NCBI RefSeq assembly: GCF_019613955.1
Contig: NZ_CP080443.1
Span: forward strand, 2,961,001-3,025,000
Direction of reading: 5' to 3'
Source: Chryseobacterium sp. LJ668
Lineage (GTDB): Bacteria > Bacteroidota > Bacteroidia > Flavobacteriales > Weeksellaceae
DNA length: 64,000 bases
Program-made: the position numbers and the translations under genes
Notes under the pieces: model-generated
Told to the model about the DNA's origin: nothing
What the model saw: only the letters and a program-made list of their open reading frames with translations
Databases searched by the model: none
Part shown: piece by piece, positions 14,356 through 23,982 of the stretch
Position numbering within the stretch: the first letter of the stretch is position 1
Layout of the letters: each line of letters starts with the position of its first letter

Positions 14356-16239
14356 ATGAATTTAGATCAGAATATATATTCCAAAGAATCTGTAAAAGCA
14401 AGAATGCTGCAGAATGCAACCAAAGTGTGGGGATTAAAAAGCCCGCAATCTCTGGATCCTTTTGTAAAACTTTTAATTGATGCTTTCAGTACCGAAGTTT
14501 TCAAGGCTAATAACGAAATTCAGACCGTCAATGCAAGAATTCTCGAAAAGCTGGCAAAACTTTTAACGCCTTCAATTTATACCCATCCGATTCCGGCGCA
14601 TGCTGTTGCCTTTACGGCACCTTTTGAATCTTCAGAGATACTATTGGAGCACACCGAGTTTTTTTTCAGAAAACAAATGAATTCAACAGTAAAATCAGAA
14701 TCAGATAAACAGCTGAATATACCTTTTACGCCAATTGCAGGAATTCGTACGATAAAAGCACAGACGGCAATCATGTTCGTTGGTAACACATGCTATAGCA
14801 TCGATGAAAGATTAAATAAAATCCCAATATCTAGATTTCAGGGAAGACCTTCTGACTACAGAAAAGTAACAATAGGAATTGACGTTTCAAAATATTCAGA
14901 TGAAAAATTCCCTCGATCTTTTGGGTTGTACTGTTCAAATCCTGCTTTTGAGCATTTAGACTTTGTATATAAATTACTTCCGTACATAACGGTTTCCAGT
15001 AACGGAAATCCCTTATTTGTAAAAGAAGGTTTATCATATCTTAAAAAAGAGCAGGCGGAAGGTTATGAGCAGCTTTTTCATGAACAATCGATTCAAACAA
15101 AGATTATTGAAGATATCAAAAGCATTTATCATCACAAATTTATTGAAATAGCCGGACTTTCCAGGGATTTGTTTTCTGATACAGGTGTTTTACCTCAGGA
15201 TTTAGATTTTCTTAACGGAAGAGAAGAAATTCATAAGTACATCGACGGGAAAAGCTTTTTATGGCTCACCTTTGAATTCCCGCCGCAGTTTTCAGCTGAA
15301 ATTTTGGATAATTTCACATTTGTATTAAATGCATTCCCCATCTACAACCGAGGCTGGAAAAAAACGGAATACAGTTTAGACATCATGGGAAACAATATCC
15401 CGTTGATCACTGAAGAAGGCGAACATTTTCTCTACGTTGACGAAGTTCAGGACGGTGAAGGGAGAAAGTACACAGAAATTCCTTTTACACCCTCCGATGA
15501 TCTGAAAAAAGGTCTGTACACCGTAAGAAAAGGCGGAATGGAAAGATTCAACAATAGAAATGCAGTCGATATGATTTCTAATGTTCTCGAACTGACAAGA
15601 GATGAGATTGCTGCCTTCTCACTATTAAACCGTGATAATGTGAAAGGCATGCTCAGCGAAATGTCTGATAAAATGAAATCGATGGTTCAGAAAGTAAATA
15701 ATGCCAGAAGAAGCATTAGACAAGAATTGAATTATGTGATTATGGAGCCGGTAGAAAAAACCGACCACACCTACGCCGCATTTTGGATTACGCACTGTAC
15801 TTTTGCCAATCACATGCGCCCTGGGACAGAGCTTTCCAATCAATTAAAATCCCAATCTTTGATCCTTTTAACAGAAACGATTGGCGGCGCCGAAGAACAA
15901 AAAGGTTCAGACAGCATCCAGGCGTACAAATATGCTCTGACAACTAGAGATAAAATTATTTCTCTCGAAGACGTGAAAAACTATTGCAGAATGGTTTTGA
16001 AAGACGAACTCAAGGATGTCCGGGTAAAAAGAGGAACCATGATCAGTAACAAACCGAAAGAAGGTTTCGTCCGTACTGTTGAAGTAGAAGTGATCCCTCA
16101 AAATTATTCATTCTATGGAAGAGTCTATTGGGAAAATATGGCCAATATTCTAAGAAATCAAATCGTTTCTAAAGCTATTGACGGAATAGAATATCGGGTA
16201 ATGATCACTAATGAAGATGTAGATTTTTTTGAGAATTAA
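14356..16239 (+). CDS. tssF: Type VI secretion baseplate protein TssF
   Basis: 627 residues, close to the family length of about 600. The N-terminal region (YSKESVKARMLQNATKVWG, then ARILEKLAKLLTPSIYTHPIPAHAV) matches the TssF/VasA plan of helical start and beta-rich centre. The C-terminal part contains DVKNYCRMVLKDELKDVRVKRG. TssF forms the wedge of the baseplate with TssG and TssE. The reading frame is intact with no frameshift, so it is not an obvious pseudogene. It is co-transcribed with tssE. No tssG follows: the next gene is uvrA, 201 bp downstream. Confidence 0.8.
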   Translation: MNLDQNIYSKESVKARMLQNATKVWGLKSPQSLDPFVKLLIDAFSTEVFKANNEIQTVNARILEKLAKLLTPSIYTHPIPAHAVAFTAPFESSEILLEHTEFFFRKQMNSTVKSESDKQLNIPFTPIAGIRTIKAQTAIMFVGNTCYSIDERLNKIPISRFQGRPSDYRKVTIGIDVSKYSDEKFPRSFGLYCSNPAFEHLDFVYKLLPYITVSSNGNPLFVKEGLSYLKKEQAEGYEQLFHEQSIQTKIIEDIKSIYHHKFIEIAGLSRDLFSDTGVLPQDLDFLNGREEIHKYIDGKSFLWLTFEFPPQFSAEILDNFTFVLNAFPIYNRGWKKTEYSLDIMGNNIPLITEEGEHFLYVDEVQDGEGRKYTEIPFTPSDDLKKGLYTVRKGGMERFNNRNAVDMISNVLELTRDEIAAFSLLNRDNVKGMLSEMSDKMKSMVQKVNNARRSIRQELNYVIMEPVEKTDHTYAAFWITHCTFANHMRPGTELSNQLKSQSLILLTETIGGAEEQKGSDSIQAYKYALTTRDKIISLEDVKNYCRMVLKDELKDVRVKRGTMISNKPKEGFVRTVEVEVIPQNYSFYGRVYWENMANILRNQIVSKAIDGIEYRVMITNEDVDFFEN

Positions 16240-16397
16240 TCTGAAATAACCAAAGAAAACATTCTGAAAAAATTTTAAATAAACGATGGTTTTTCCGAAA
16301 TGTTTAAGTTAAATAATTAAAGTTATCAAAATGATTTCCCGGCTTTTCAGCATAGGAATATTCTTTGTTTTAAATCTATAATTTCCATAAAATTCCG

Positions 16398-16405
16398 TAA
16401 TTTTG
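16398..16405 (+). promoter_or_regulatory. -7 promoter element for uvrA
   Basis: TAATTTTG matches TAnnTTTG, 35 bp before the uvrA start. No LexA-like SOS box was recognised. Confidence 0.5.
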
Positions 16406-16440
16406 CCAATCGTGATTTTCATGTAAGATCACCCCAAATT

Positions 16441-19269
16441 ATGAGTGAATCAAAAGAATATATAGAAGTTTACGGAGCCAGAGAACACAATCTTAAAAAC
16501 ATTGATGTTAAAATTCCGCGTAATGAACTTGTTGTAATCACCGGACTTTCCGGAAGCGGAAAATCGTCATTGGCTTTTGATACTATTTTTGCAGAAGGTC
16601 AGCGCCGATATATCGAAACATTTTCAGCATATGCACGTCAGTTTTTAGGTGGCTTAGAACGTCCCGATGTTGATAAAATCGAAGGACTCTCTCCCGTAAT
16701 TGCTATTGAGCAGAAAACAACCAACAAAAACCCACGTTCCACAGTGGGAACAGTGACTGAGCTCTATGATTATCTGAGACTTTTGTTTGCAAGGGTTTCT
16801 GATGCATATTCACTCTCTTCAGGTAAAAAATTGGTGAGCTATACTGAAGATCAGATTCTGGATACCATCAAAGAAAATTACAAAGGTGAAAAACTAATGT
16901 TGATGGCACCTGTTGTGCGTTCAAGAAAAGGTCATTACCACGAACTTTTTGTTCAGATGGCGAAGAAAGGGTACGGACAGGCGAGAATTGACGGAGAATT
17001 GCAGGATATTGAGTATGACTTAAAGCTAGACCGTTACAAAACCCACGACATTGACATTGTAATCGATCGTTGGATTATTGGTGAATCTGCCTCTGAAACC
17101 AGAATGGAGAAATCTCTGCGCACAGCAATGGAAATGGGTGAAGGTATAATCGGAATTCAAAAGCTGGGAAGTACAGAAATTGAATACTTTTCAAAAAATT
17201 TAATGGATGCCGAGACAGGTCATTCATTGGCTTTGCCGGAACCAAACACGTTTTCATTTAACTCTCCGAAAGGAAGTTGCCCAAGCTGTAAAGGTTTAGG
17301 AACTATCAAGAAAATCAATACTGATTATTTTGTTGAAAATCCTAAATTATCGATCAACCAGGGAGGTTTACTGCCTTTGGAAGATATTAAATCGAATAAA
17401 TGGATTTTAGCACAGATCAAAAATATACTTGAAATTTTCGGGTTAGGATTGACGACTCCATTTAAAGATATTCCGTCAGAAGCTTTGGATTACATGTACA
17501 ACGGCTGTCACAAAGAGTTTAATAAAGACCTGAAATACGCAGGAATTACCAAAAAAATAAAGATCAGTTTTGATGGCTTGATTCCTTTTATGGAAGAAAT
17601 TATTGACGAAAAAGAATCTTATGAAGGTGTATTGCTCGAAAGACATTTCACAACAGAAGAAACCTGTCCTGACTGTAAGGGAACCCGTCTTCAACCGGGA
17701 AGTTTAAGTTTTAAAATCGACGGAAAAAATATCGCTGAAATCAACGGTCTAAGCTTATCGGACTTAAAAGATTGGTTAAGGGATGTAAAAGATAAATTTT
17801 CGCCGAAAAACGCAATCATCGCTCACGAAATTTTAAAGGAAATCGAAACCAGACTTCAGTTTTTATTGGATGTCGGTTTAGAATATTTAAGTCTGAGTAG
17901 AAGTTCAAAAACGCTTTCCGGTGGAGAATCTCAGAGAATCCGCCTCGCAACACAAATTGGTTCACAGTTGGTGAATGTGCTGTATATTTTGGATGAACCA
18001 AGTATCGGTTTGCACCAGAGAGATAACGAAAGACTGATTAAATCATTAAAAAATCTTCGTGACATCGGAAATTCGGTTTTGGTTGTAGAACATGATAAAG
18101 ATATGATCATGGAAGCCGATGAGGTTTTGGACATTGGTCCTAGGGCCGGAAAATTCGGGGGAGAAATACTTTGGCAGGGAAAACCGGAAGATTTACTGAA
18201 AGCAGATACAATTACTGCAGATTATATCAACGGAAAAAGAAAAATTGCCATTCCGGAAATCAGAAGAGAAGGAAATGGTAAAAGTATTCTTTTAAAAGGC
18301 GCTACAGGTAATAATCTTAAGAATGTAAACCTTGAGATTCCTTTAGGAAAATTGGTGGTGGTAACAGGAATTTCAGGAAGCGGAAAATCTTCTCTGATCA
18401 ACGGAACTTTATATCCGATACTAAATAAACATTTCTACAGAGCTGTTCAGGAACCTTTACCTTACAAAAAAGTTGAGGGTCTCGACAATATCGATAAAAT
18501 TGTAGATGTTGACCAGACACCAATTGGTAGAACACCACGGTCAAATCCTGCTACTTATACAGGAATGTTCACCGATATCAGGAATTTATTTTCAGAATTA
18601 CCGGAATCTAAAATCCGTGGTTACAAGCCGGGAAGATTTTCTTTCAATGTAAAAGGCGGAAGATGCGAAACCTGTCAGGGAGGTGGTTTGAAAGTGATTG
18701 AAATGAACTTTTTACCCGATGTATACGTGCATTGCGAAACCTGCAACGGAAAACGTTTCAACAGAGAAACTTTGGAAGTTCGTTACAAGGGAAAATCGAT
18801 TTCCGATGTTTTGGATATGACAATTGATGAAGCGGTAGATTTCTTCCAGCCGATCCCAAAGATTTTTGCAAGAGTAAAAACTTTGCAGGATGTTGGTTTA
18901 GGTTACATTACGATGGGACAGCAGTCGACCACCCTTTCCGGAGGCGAAGCGCAGCGTATCAAGTTAGCGACAGAATTAGCAAAAAGACAAACCGGAAACA
19001 CGTTATATATTCTTGACGAACCCACAACCGGACTTCATTTTGAGGATGTAAAAATTCTGATGGATGCCATCAATAAATTGGTAGAATTAGGAAATTCATT
19101 CATCATCATCGAACATAATATGGATGTGATCAAATTAGCAGATCATATCATCGATGTAGGACCTGAAGGAGGAAAATATGGTGGTGAGATTATTGCGAAA
19201 GGTACTCCGGAAGAGATTATTAAGTCAAAGAAAAGTTTGACGGGGAAGTACTTGAAGAAGGAAATGTAA
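16441..19269 (+). CDS. uvrA: UvrABC excinuclease subunit A
   Basis: 942 residues, normal for UvrA. Two ABC ATPase halves are visible: Walker [10 protein letters not shown] at 35-43 and GISGSGKSS near 643, with signature motifs [12 protein letters not shown] near 492 and [12 protein letters not shown] near 833. Zinc-binding Cys pairs occur as [24 protein letters not shown] and CETCNGKR. The UvrA dimer finds bulky DNA damage and loads UvrB for nucleotide excision repair. It has its own promoter and a hairpin terminator, so it is a single-gene unit here. uvrB and uvrC are not in the window. Confidence 0.98.
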   Translation: MSESKEYIEVYGAREHNLKNIDVKIPRNELVVITGLSGSGKSSLAFDTIFAEGQRRYIETFSAYARQFLGGLERPDVDKIEGLSPVIAIEQKTTNKNPRSTVGTVTELYDYLRLLFARVSDAYSLSSGKKLVSYTEDQILDTIKENYKGEKLMLMAPVVRSRKGHYHELFVQMAKKGYGQARIDGELQDIEYDLKLDRYKTHDIDIVIDRWIIGESASETRMEKSLRTAMEMGEGIIGIQKLGSTEIEYFSKNLMDAETGHSLALPEPNTFSFNSPKGSCPSCKGLGTIKKINTDYFVENPKLSINQGGLLPLEDIKSNKWILAQIKNILEIFGLGLTTPFKDIPSEALDYMYNGCHKEFNKDLKYAGITKKIKISFDGLIPFMEEIIDEKESYEGVLLERHFTTEETCPDCKGTRLQPGSLSFKIDGKNIAEINGLSLSDLKDWLRDVKDKFSPKNAIIAHEILKEIETRLQFLLDVGLEYLSLSRSSKTLSGGESQRIRLATQIGSQLVNVLYILDEPSIGLHQRDNERLIKSLKNLRDIGNSVLVVEHDKDMIMEADEVLDIGPRAGKFGGEILWQGKPEDLLKADTITADYINGKRKIAIPEIRREGNGKSILLKGATGNNLKNVNLEIPLGKLVVVTGISGSGKSSLINGTLYPILNKHFYRAVQEPLPYKKVEGLDNIDKIVDVDQTPIGRTPRSNPATYTGMFTDIRNLFSELPESKIRGYKPGRFSFNVKGGRCETCQGGGLKVIEMNFLPDVYVHCETCNGKRFNRETLEVRYKGKSISDVLDMTIDEAVDFFQPIPKIFARVKTLQDVGLGYITMGQQSTTLSGGEAQRIKLATELAKRQTGNTLYILDEPTTGLHFEDVKILMDAINKLVELGNSFIIIEHNMDVIKLADHIIDVGPEGGKYGGEIIAKGTPEEIIKSKKSLTGKYLKKEM

Positions 19270-19300
19270 TTTTTATCTTCAAAAAAACTCGATAATTATC

Positions 19301-19332
19301 ATAGGCTAAACCTCAAGTTTAGTCTATTTTTT
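19301..19332 (+). terminator. Terminator after uvrA
   Basis: ATAGGCTAAAC pairs with GTTTAGTCTAT (one G-T pair) around a short loop, then TTTTTT. Confidence 0.7.
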
Positions 19333-19410
19333 GGTTTAAAGAGATCTCTAATGTTAATAATTCAATTATTTTAGACATTTAATATATTGAATATCAGTTT
19401 TTTAAATTCT

Positions 19411-19440
19411 AATGTTAACTCAATGTTAACTCAATGTGAA
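19411..19440. promoter_or_regulatory. Tandem 11-bp repeats upstream of a secreted-protein gene
   Basis: AATGTTAACTC occurs twice in direct succession (19411-19432), followed by a partial third copy AATGTGAA. Each full copy contains the palindrome GTTAAC. The 11-bp period is about one helical turn, and the array ends 20 bp before the -7 box, where an activator would bind. This role is inferred. Confidence 0.4.
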
Positions 19441-19460
19441 TTTCGTATGAATATTTTTTA

Positions 19461-19468
19461 TATATTTG
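19461..19468 (+). promoter_or_regulatory. -7 promoter element
   Basis: TATATTTG matches TAnnTTTG, 45 bp before ATG 19514. There is no TTG at -33, which fits control through the tandem repeats just upstream. Confidence 0.5.
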
Positions 19469-19513
19469 ATATAGAATTAAAAATGTTTATTAAATAATTT
19501 AAATCAGATCAAT

Positions 19514-19912
19514 ATGAAAAATAAAATCCAAATATTTGTTGCTATTCTTTTCGCATTAGGATTAACAGCAATTGCTGGCAATGTGAAAGCTCAGACAACT
19601 TCCAATACCATTGAAGAAGTGCAGTTGAATAAAGATACATTTAAAGAAATCAAAAGCCTTCTGATTGATCAATTTGATTTTACGAATTCTGATTATAAAG
19701 AAGGAATTGTAAATTCTGAAGTTAGATTTGATGTTGCAGCCAACGGAAAAATAATTAATGTACGTTCAAAAGGTGACTGCAAGAATGTGAGTAAAGAAAT
19801 TGAAAGTGTTTTGAGCCATCTTCAGTATAAAATAGATGCCAGTAAACTCAATGAAAATATGATTGCATCATCGTATGTTATGCCGGTAACGGTTGATATT
19901 AACAACAGATAA
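19514..19912 (+). CDS. Secreted protein with TonB C-terminal-like fold
   Basis: 132 residues. The signal peptide covers residues 1-26 and ends NVKAQ. The mature domain has NSEVRFDVAANGKIINVRSKGDC followed by a helix, a pattern like the beta-beta-alpha-beta C-terminal domain of TonB proteins, where a strand VRFxVxxxGxIxxVxV precedes an amphipathic helix. It lacks the Pro-rich spacer and membrane anchor of a true TonB. Function is unknown. It is a single-gene unit with upstream tandem repeats and a strong terminator. The TonB likeness is an inference from pattern. Confidence 0.65.
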   Translation: MKNKIQIFVAILFALGLTAIAGNVKAQTTSNTIEEVQLNKDTFKEIKSLLIDQFDFTNSDYKEGIVNSEVRFDVAANGKIINVRSKGDCKNVSKEIESVLSHLQYKIDASKLNENMIASSYVMPVTVDINNR

Positions 19913-19941
19913 TCAGAATTAGTCAAATACAGAACTTCTCT

Positions 19942-19970
19942 AAACTGCTTGAAAAAGCAGTTTTTTTTAT
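19942..19970 (+). terminator. Rho-independent terminator
   Basis: AAACTGCTT pairs with AAGCAGTTT around GAAA, with eight T residues after the CAG. Confidence 0.85.
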
Positions 19971-19983
19971 TCTATGAATTGTA

Positions 19984-19991
19984 TACATTTG
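19984..19991 (+). promoter_or_regulatory. -7 promoter element for the acetyltransferase gene
   Basis: TACATTTG matches TAnnTTTG, 27 bp before ATG 20019. Confidence 0.5.
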
Positions 19992-20018
19992 AGGTGCTTT
20001 TAAATTTAATTATATAAA

Positions 20019-20513
20019 ATGAACTACGAAATAAGAGAAATGCTTCCAAAGGATGAAACAAGGGTCATGGAAATTTTTCAGCAAGGCATAGATAGCGGGA
20101 TTGCCACTTTTGATACTGAACTTCCCAACGCTGAGGTTTGGAATACCAGTTTCATCAATGAGTGCAGGTGGGTTTTGGAAAATGAAACCACTGAAGTAAT
20201 CGGTTGGTGTGCCTTAAAGCCTGTAAGTAAAAGAGAATGTTTCAGAGGTGTAGCTGAAGTAAGCATTTATTTTGACCAAAATTCAGTAGGTAAAGGTTTA
20301 GGTACGCTTTTGTTAAAAAAACTCATTGTCGACAGCGAAAATCACGGATTCTGGACTTTACAATCCAATATTTTCCCTGAAAATGAAGCTTCAATTAAAT
20401 TTCACTTAAAAAACGGTTTCCGCATGGTTGGAATCCGGGAGAAAGTTGGTAAGCTGCATGGTGAATGGAAAGATTTGGTAATGCTTGAAAAGAGAAGTGA
20501 GACAATAATTTGA
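20019..20513 (+). CDS. GNAT acetyltransferase, phosphinothricin acetyltransferase-like
   Basis: 164 residues, one GNAT domain. The acetyl-CoA loop is YFDQNSVGKGLGTLLLKKL (Q/RxxGxG/A type), preceded by the strand GVAEVSIY and followed by IFPENEASIKFHLKNGF, typical of the Pat/Bar/MddA group. These enzymes acetylate phosphinothricin, methionine sulfoximine or sulfone and similar amino acids. The N-terminus IREMLPKDETRVMEIFQQGIDSG with the later ATFDTE motif fits this group. The physiological substrate is not certain. It is a single gene between a terminator and a small lipoprotein gene. Confidence 0.85.
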   Translation: MNYEIREMLPKDETRVMEIFQQGIDSGIATFDTELPNAEVWNTSFINECRWVLENETTEVIGWCALKPVSKRECFRGVAEVSIYFDQNSVGKGLGTLLLKKLIVDSENHGFWTLQSNIFPENEASIKFHLKNGFRMVGIREKVGKLHGEWKDLVMLEKRSETII

Positions 20514-20617
20514 TAAGCAGTAATGCAGCGGTCATTTTTAAACTTAAATTCTTTACCTCCGTAATATTTGGCATTATCATTGTTCCATTTGAATTTAGAT
20601 TTAAAAAAAGAAAGAAC

Positions 20618-20848
20618 ATGAAGTTTTTAATAAAATGTACAGGAGTACTTTTAATGGTAGTCATGTTGGCATCGTGCATTGCACCGCCACATCCAAGAAG
20701 CAGACCTATGCCGCCGGGTCACGCTAAAAAAATATACGGTGGAAGTGCAAGATATTATGCGCCAGGACAGGTAAAAAAGAGAGTGTACTATTACGACAAT
20801 GGGCACGCAGGTCATAAAAGGCATAAAGGTCATAAAAGACATCATTAA
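20618..20848 (+). CDS. Small lipoprotein with His/Lys-rich tail
   Basis: 76 residues from ATG 20618. The frame is open upstream, but only this start gives a lipoprotein signal (LLMVVMLASC, Cys20). The mature part is basic and Gly/Tyr/Pro-rich (PPGHAKKIYGGSARYYAPG) and ends in a His/Lys repeat GHKRHKGHKRHH that could bind metal ions or polyanions. Small proteins with the PPGHAKK core are common in Chryseobacterium-like genomes. Function is unknown. It is a single gene ended by a strong hairpin. Confidence 0.65.
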   Translation: MKFLIKCTGVLLMVVMLASCIAPPHPRSRPMPPGHAKKIYGGSARYYAPGQVKKRVYYYDNGHAGHKRHKGHKRHH

Positions 20849-20863
20849 GAATAAAGAATGGAA

Positions 20864-20898
20864 AAGCTCTGAAAATATAATTCAGAGCTTATTTTTTG
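20864..20898. terminator. Terminator between convergent genes
   Basis: The 10-bp perfect arms AAGCTCTGAA and TTCAGAGCTT are followed by ATTTTTTG. It lies between the lipoprotein gene and the minus-strand DUF4286 gene. Confidence 0.8.
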
Positions 20899-21213
20899 TT
20901 AAAATCGTGTTTTTTTAGGATTTAGAGATGTGGTAAAAATCATAACCTCCTGTCCGAATTTTTTCTCAATAATTTCACTAATATTTTTCATCTCGCTTTC
21001 CATAAACTCGCCACGTTTTTCATGATCATCAAACATCAGCAAAAGATTGTAGTTTTTTCCATCTTCAATGTATTCACTGTATACTTCAGACAATATATAT
21101 TTCTCAACATCCATTAAATTTTCTGTCATCAGAATTAAGGTTTCGTCAACGTAATTCTCCCATTCTTCGATATTGTTTTCTGTACAATGGAAAGTAATGC
21201 TTAATACGCTCAT
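20899..21213 (-). CDS. DUF4286 family protein
   Basis: 104 residues. The N-terminus MSVLSITFHCTENNIEEWENY and the later YNLLLMFDDHEKRGEF are typical of DUF4286, a small cytoplasmic alpha/beta ferredoxin-like family found mainly in Bacteroidota. No catalytic residue pattern is evident. It is transcribed alone, divergent from gyrA with 148 bp between them. Confidence 0.8.
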   Translation of the reverse strand: MSVLSITFHCTENNIEEWENYVDETLILMTENLMDVEKYILSEVYSEYIEDGKNYNLLLMFDDHEKRGEFMESEMKNISEIIEKKFGQEVMIFTTSLNPKKTRF

Positions 21214-21361
21214 ATTTTAAGAATTTTTAAGATTATTTGGATAAATACTTCAGCAAAAATCGGTAAAAATTTCGTAAATTAGCCCGTTATTAAATATTCA
21301 AAATAAATAGTTTTCAGCTTGTTTTTTAAACATCTGATTATCATTACAATAAAAGTTATAT

Positions 21362-23956
21362 ATGCAAAGAGAAGGAGAAAGATTGATTCCCATCAACATT
21401 GTTGACGAAATGAAATCATCTTATATTGATTATTCAATGTCCGTTATTGTTTCAAGAGCTTTACCGGATGTAAGAGATGGTTTGAAACCTGTTCATAGAA
21501 GAGTGTTGTATGGGATGTACGGATTAAACGTTTTTTCAAACAGAAAACATCTGAAATCCGCAAGAATCGTAGGAGATGTATTAGGTAAATACCACCCACA
21601 CGGAGATTCATCTGTATATGATGCCATGGTAAGAATGGCCCAGACATGGAGTTTACGTTATCCCCAAGTTGATGGGCAGGGTAACTTTGGTTCGATGGAC
21701 GGCGATCCTCCTGCAGCAATGCGATATACCGAAGCAAGATTAAAGAAAATTTCAGACGAAATACTTTCTGATCTTGATAAAGAAACGGTAGACTTTCAAA
21801 ATAACTTTGATGACAGCTTAACGGAACCTACCGTAATGCCTACAAAAATCCCAAATCTTTTGGTAAATGGTACTTCAGGTATCGCAGTAGGTATGGCGAC
21901 CAATATGGCACCTCACAACTTAACTGAAGCGGTGGATGCAATTACTGCATATATTGATAACAGAGAAATCACGATCGATGAGTTAATGCAGCACATCACT
22001 GCTCCGGATTTTCCTACAGGTGGAATTATCTATGGGTATGACGGGGTAAGAGATGCTTTCCATACCGGAAGAGGAAGAGTTGTTTTGAGAGCAAAAGTGA
22101 GCTTTGAGGAAGTACACAACAGAAATGCAATTATTGTAACTGAGATTCCTTATCAGGTTAACAAGGCTGAAATGATTGCGAGAACTGCTGAGTTGGTGAA
22201 GGATGAGAAAATTCCCGGCATCTACGAAATCAGAGACGAGTCAGACAGAAACGGGATGCGTATCGTTTATGAATTGAAAAACGATGCGATTCCTAATGTT
22301 GTACTCAACTTATTGTACAAATATACTTCGCTTCAGACTTCTTTCAGTGTCAACAATATTGCTTTGGTACATGGAAGACCGGAGCAGCTGAATTTAAAAG
22401 ATATTATTCATCATTTTGTTGAGCACAGACATGTTGTGATCGTAAGAAGAACAGAGTACGAGCTTAGAAAAGCAAGAGAAAGAGCACATATTCTTGAAGG
22501 TTTCATGAAAGTGATCGGAACTCAGGATTCTTTAGATAAAGCCATTGCAATTATTCGTCACAGTGCAAATCCACAGGCTGCAAAAGAGGGAATTATTCAG
22601 GAATTTGATTTGTCTGAACTTCAGGCTCAGGCAATTCTAGACCTTCGTTTGGCCCGTTTGACAGGAATGGAGCTTGATAAAATTCGTGATGAATATGAGG
22701 CAATTATGAAAGAAATTAATAATTTAGAAGATATTTTGGCTAATGAGCCAAGAAGGTTCCAGATTATTAAGGACGAATTAATTGAAATTAAAGAAAAATA
22801 CGGCGACGAAAGAAGAACAGAAATAGATTATTCAGGAGGTGAAATGTCTATTGAGGATATTATCCCGAACGAAGCGGTAGTTCTTACAATTTCTCATGCA
22901 GGATATGTGAAGAGAACGTTGCTTTCAGAATACAAAATTCAGAGCAGAGGCGGTGTAGGAAATAAAGCCGCGACAACGAGAGATTCAGATTTCTTAGAGT
23001 ATATCGTATCTGCGACCAATCACCAGTACATGTTGTTCTTCACCGAAAAAGGTAAGTGTTACTGGCTAAGAGTATTTGAAATTCCTGAAGGATCTAAAAC
23101 GGCTAAAGGAAGAGCTGTTCAAAATCTGATCAACATTGAGCCGGATGATAAGATTAAGGCATATATTAGAACCAATAACCTGAAGGATACGGAGTACGTG
23201 AACAAAATGAGCGTTGTGATGGTTACCAAAAACGGTACGATTAAGAAAACGTCTTTGGAAGCTTATTCACGTCCAAGAGTAAATGGGGTAAATGCAATAG
23301 AAATCAGAGATAATGATATGTTGTTAGGTGCTTACCTAACCAACGGATCTTCGGAAATCATGATTGCCACGAAAAATGGTAAATGTATCCGTTTCCCTGA
23401 AGCAAAAGTACGAGAAGTGGGTCGAGGTTCAATAGGAGTTCGCGGGATCAGTATGGAAGATAATGATGAAGCCATTGGTATGATTGTTGTCAACGATTTG
23501 GAGAACGATACAGTTCTTGTAGTATCTGAAAAAGGGTATGGTAAGAGAACGGCTGTAGAAGATTACAGAATTACCAACAGAGGTGGAAAAGGTGTTATCA
23601 CCTTAAATATTACCGAGAAAACAGGTAATCTGATTGCAATTCAGAATGTAACAGACGAAGATGGTTTAATGATTATTAACAAGTCTGGCGTTGCTATCAG
23701 AATGAATATGAATGAGATGCGTGTAATGGGTAGAAATACTCAAGGTGTAAAAATGATCAATCTTAAAAAAAATGACGAAATTGCAGCCATTGCAAAAGTA
23801 GAAATGGATAAAGATGTAGTTGAAGAAGATGAACTTTTGGAAGGTTCTGAAACAGCGATTATTTTAGGAGAGGAAAGTGATCAACCGGAAGTAGAAAACA
23901 ATTCGGAAAATGAAAATTCAGAAGACAAAACTGAAGATTCAGGCTCAGAAGATTAA
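21362..23956 (+). CDS. gyrA: DNA gyrase subunit A
   Basis: 864 residues. The catalytic Tyr122 lies in AMRYTEARL. The quinolone-resistance region reads [15 protein letters not shown], with Ser83 and Asp87 in the same numbering as Escherichia coli, both the sensitive state. The C-terminal beta-pinwheel contains RGG-type repeats, including NRGGKGVI near residue 740, a gyrase-box-like motif that supports gyrase rather than topoisomerase IV. The tail is acidic ([18 protein letters not shown]). With GyrB (not in the window) it introduces negative supercoils. A TPR-protein gene follows 26 bp after the stop, probably in the same transcript. Confidence 0.97.
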   Translation: MQREGERLIPINIVDEMKSSYIDYSMSVIVSRALPDVRDGLKPVHRRVLYGMYGLNVFSNRKHLKSARIVGDVLGKYHPHGDSSVYDAMVRMAQTWSLRYPQVDGQGNFGSMDGDPPAAMRYTEARLKKISDEILSDLDKETVDFQNNFDDSLTEPTVMPTKIPNLLVNGTSGIAVGMATNMAPHNLTEAVDAITAYIDNREITIDELMQHITAPDFPTGGIIYGYDGVRDAFHTGRGRVVLRAKVSFEEVHNRNAIIVTEIPYQVNKAEMIARTAELVKDEKIPGIYEIRDESDRNGMRIVYELKNDAIPNVVLNLLYKYTSLQTSFSVNNIALVHGRPEQLNLKDIIHHFVEHRHVVIVRRTEYELRKARERAHILEGFMKVIGTQDSLDKAIAIIRHSANPQAAKEGIIQEFDLSELQAQAILDLRLARLTGMELDKIRDEYEAIMKEINNLEDILANEPRRFQIIKDELIEIKEKYGDERRTEIDYSGGEMSIEDIIPNEAVVLTISHAGYVKRTLLSEYKIQSRGGVGNKAATTRDSDFLEYIVSATNHQYMLFFTEKGKCYWLRVFEIPEGSKTAKGRAVQNLINIEPDDKIKAYIRTNNLKDTEYVNKMSVVMVTKNGTIKKTSLEAYSRPRVNGVNAIEIRDNDMLLGAYLTNGSSEIMIATKNGKCIRFPEAKVREVGRGSIGVRGISMEDNDEAIGMIVVNDLENDTVLVVSEKGYGKRTAVEDYRITNRGGKGVITLNITEKTGNLIAIQNVTDEDGLMIINKSGVAIRMNMNEMRVMGRNTQGVKMINLKKNDEIAAIAKVEMDKDVVEEDELLEGSETAIILGEESDQPEVENNSENENSEDKTEDSGSED

Positions 23957-23982
23957 TTTATAAAAATATAAAAATTGTTATT

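Noticed and set aside
13897..16239. A complete type VI secretion cluster
   Set aside because: Only tssE and tssF are present. None of the other core genes was found in the window.
20510..20617. Upstream part of the small-lipoprotein frame, from 20510
   Set aside because: Overlaps the stop of the acetyltransferase gene and would destroy the lipoprotein signal that begins at 20618.
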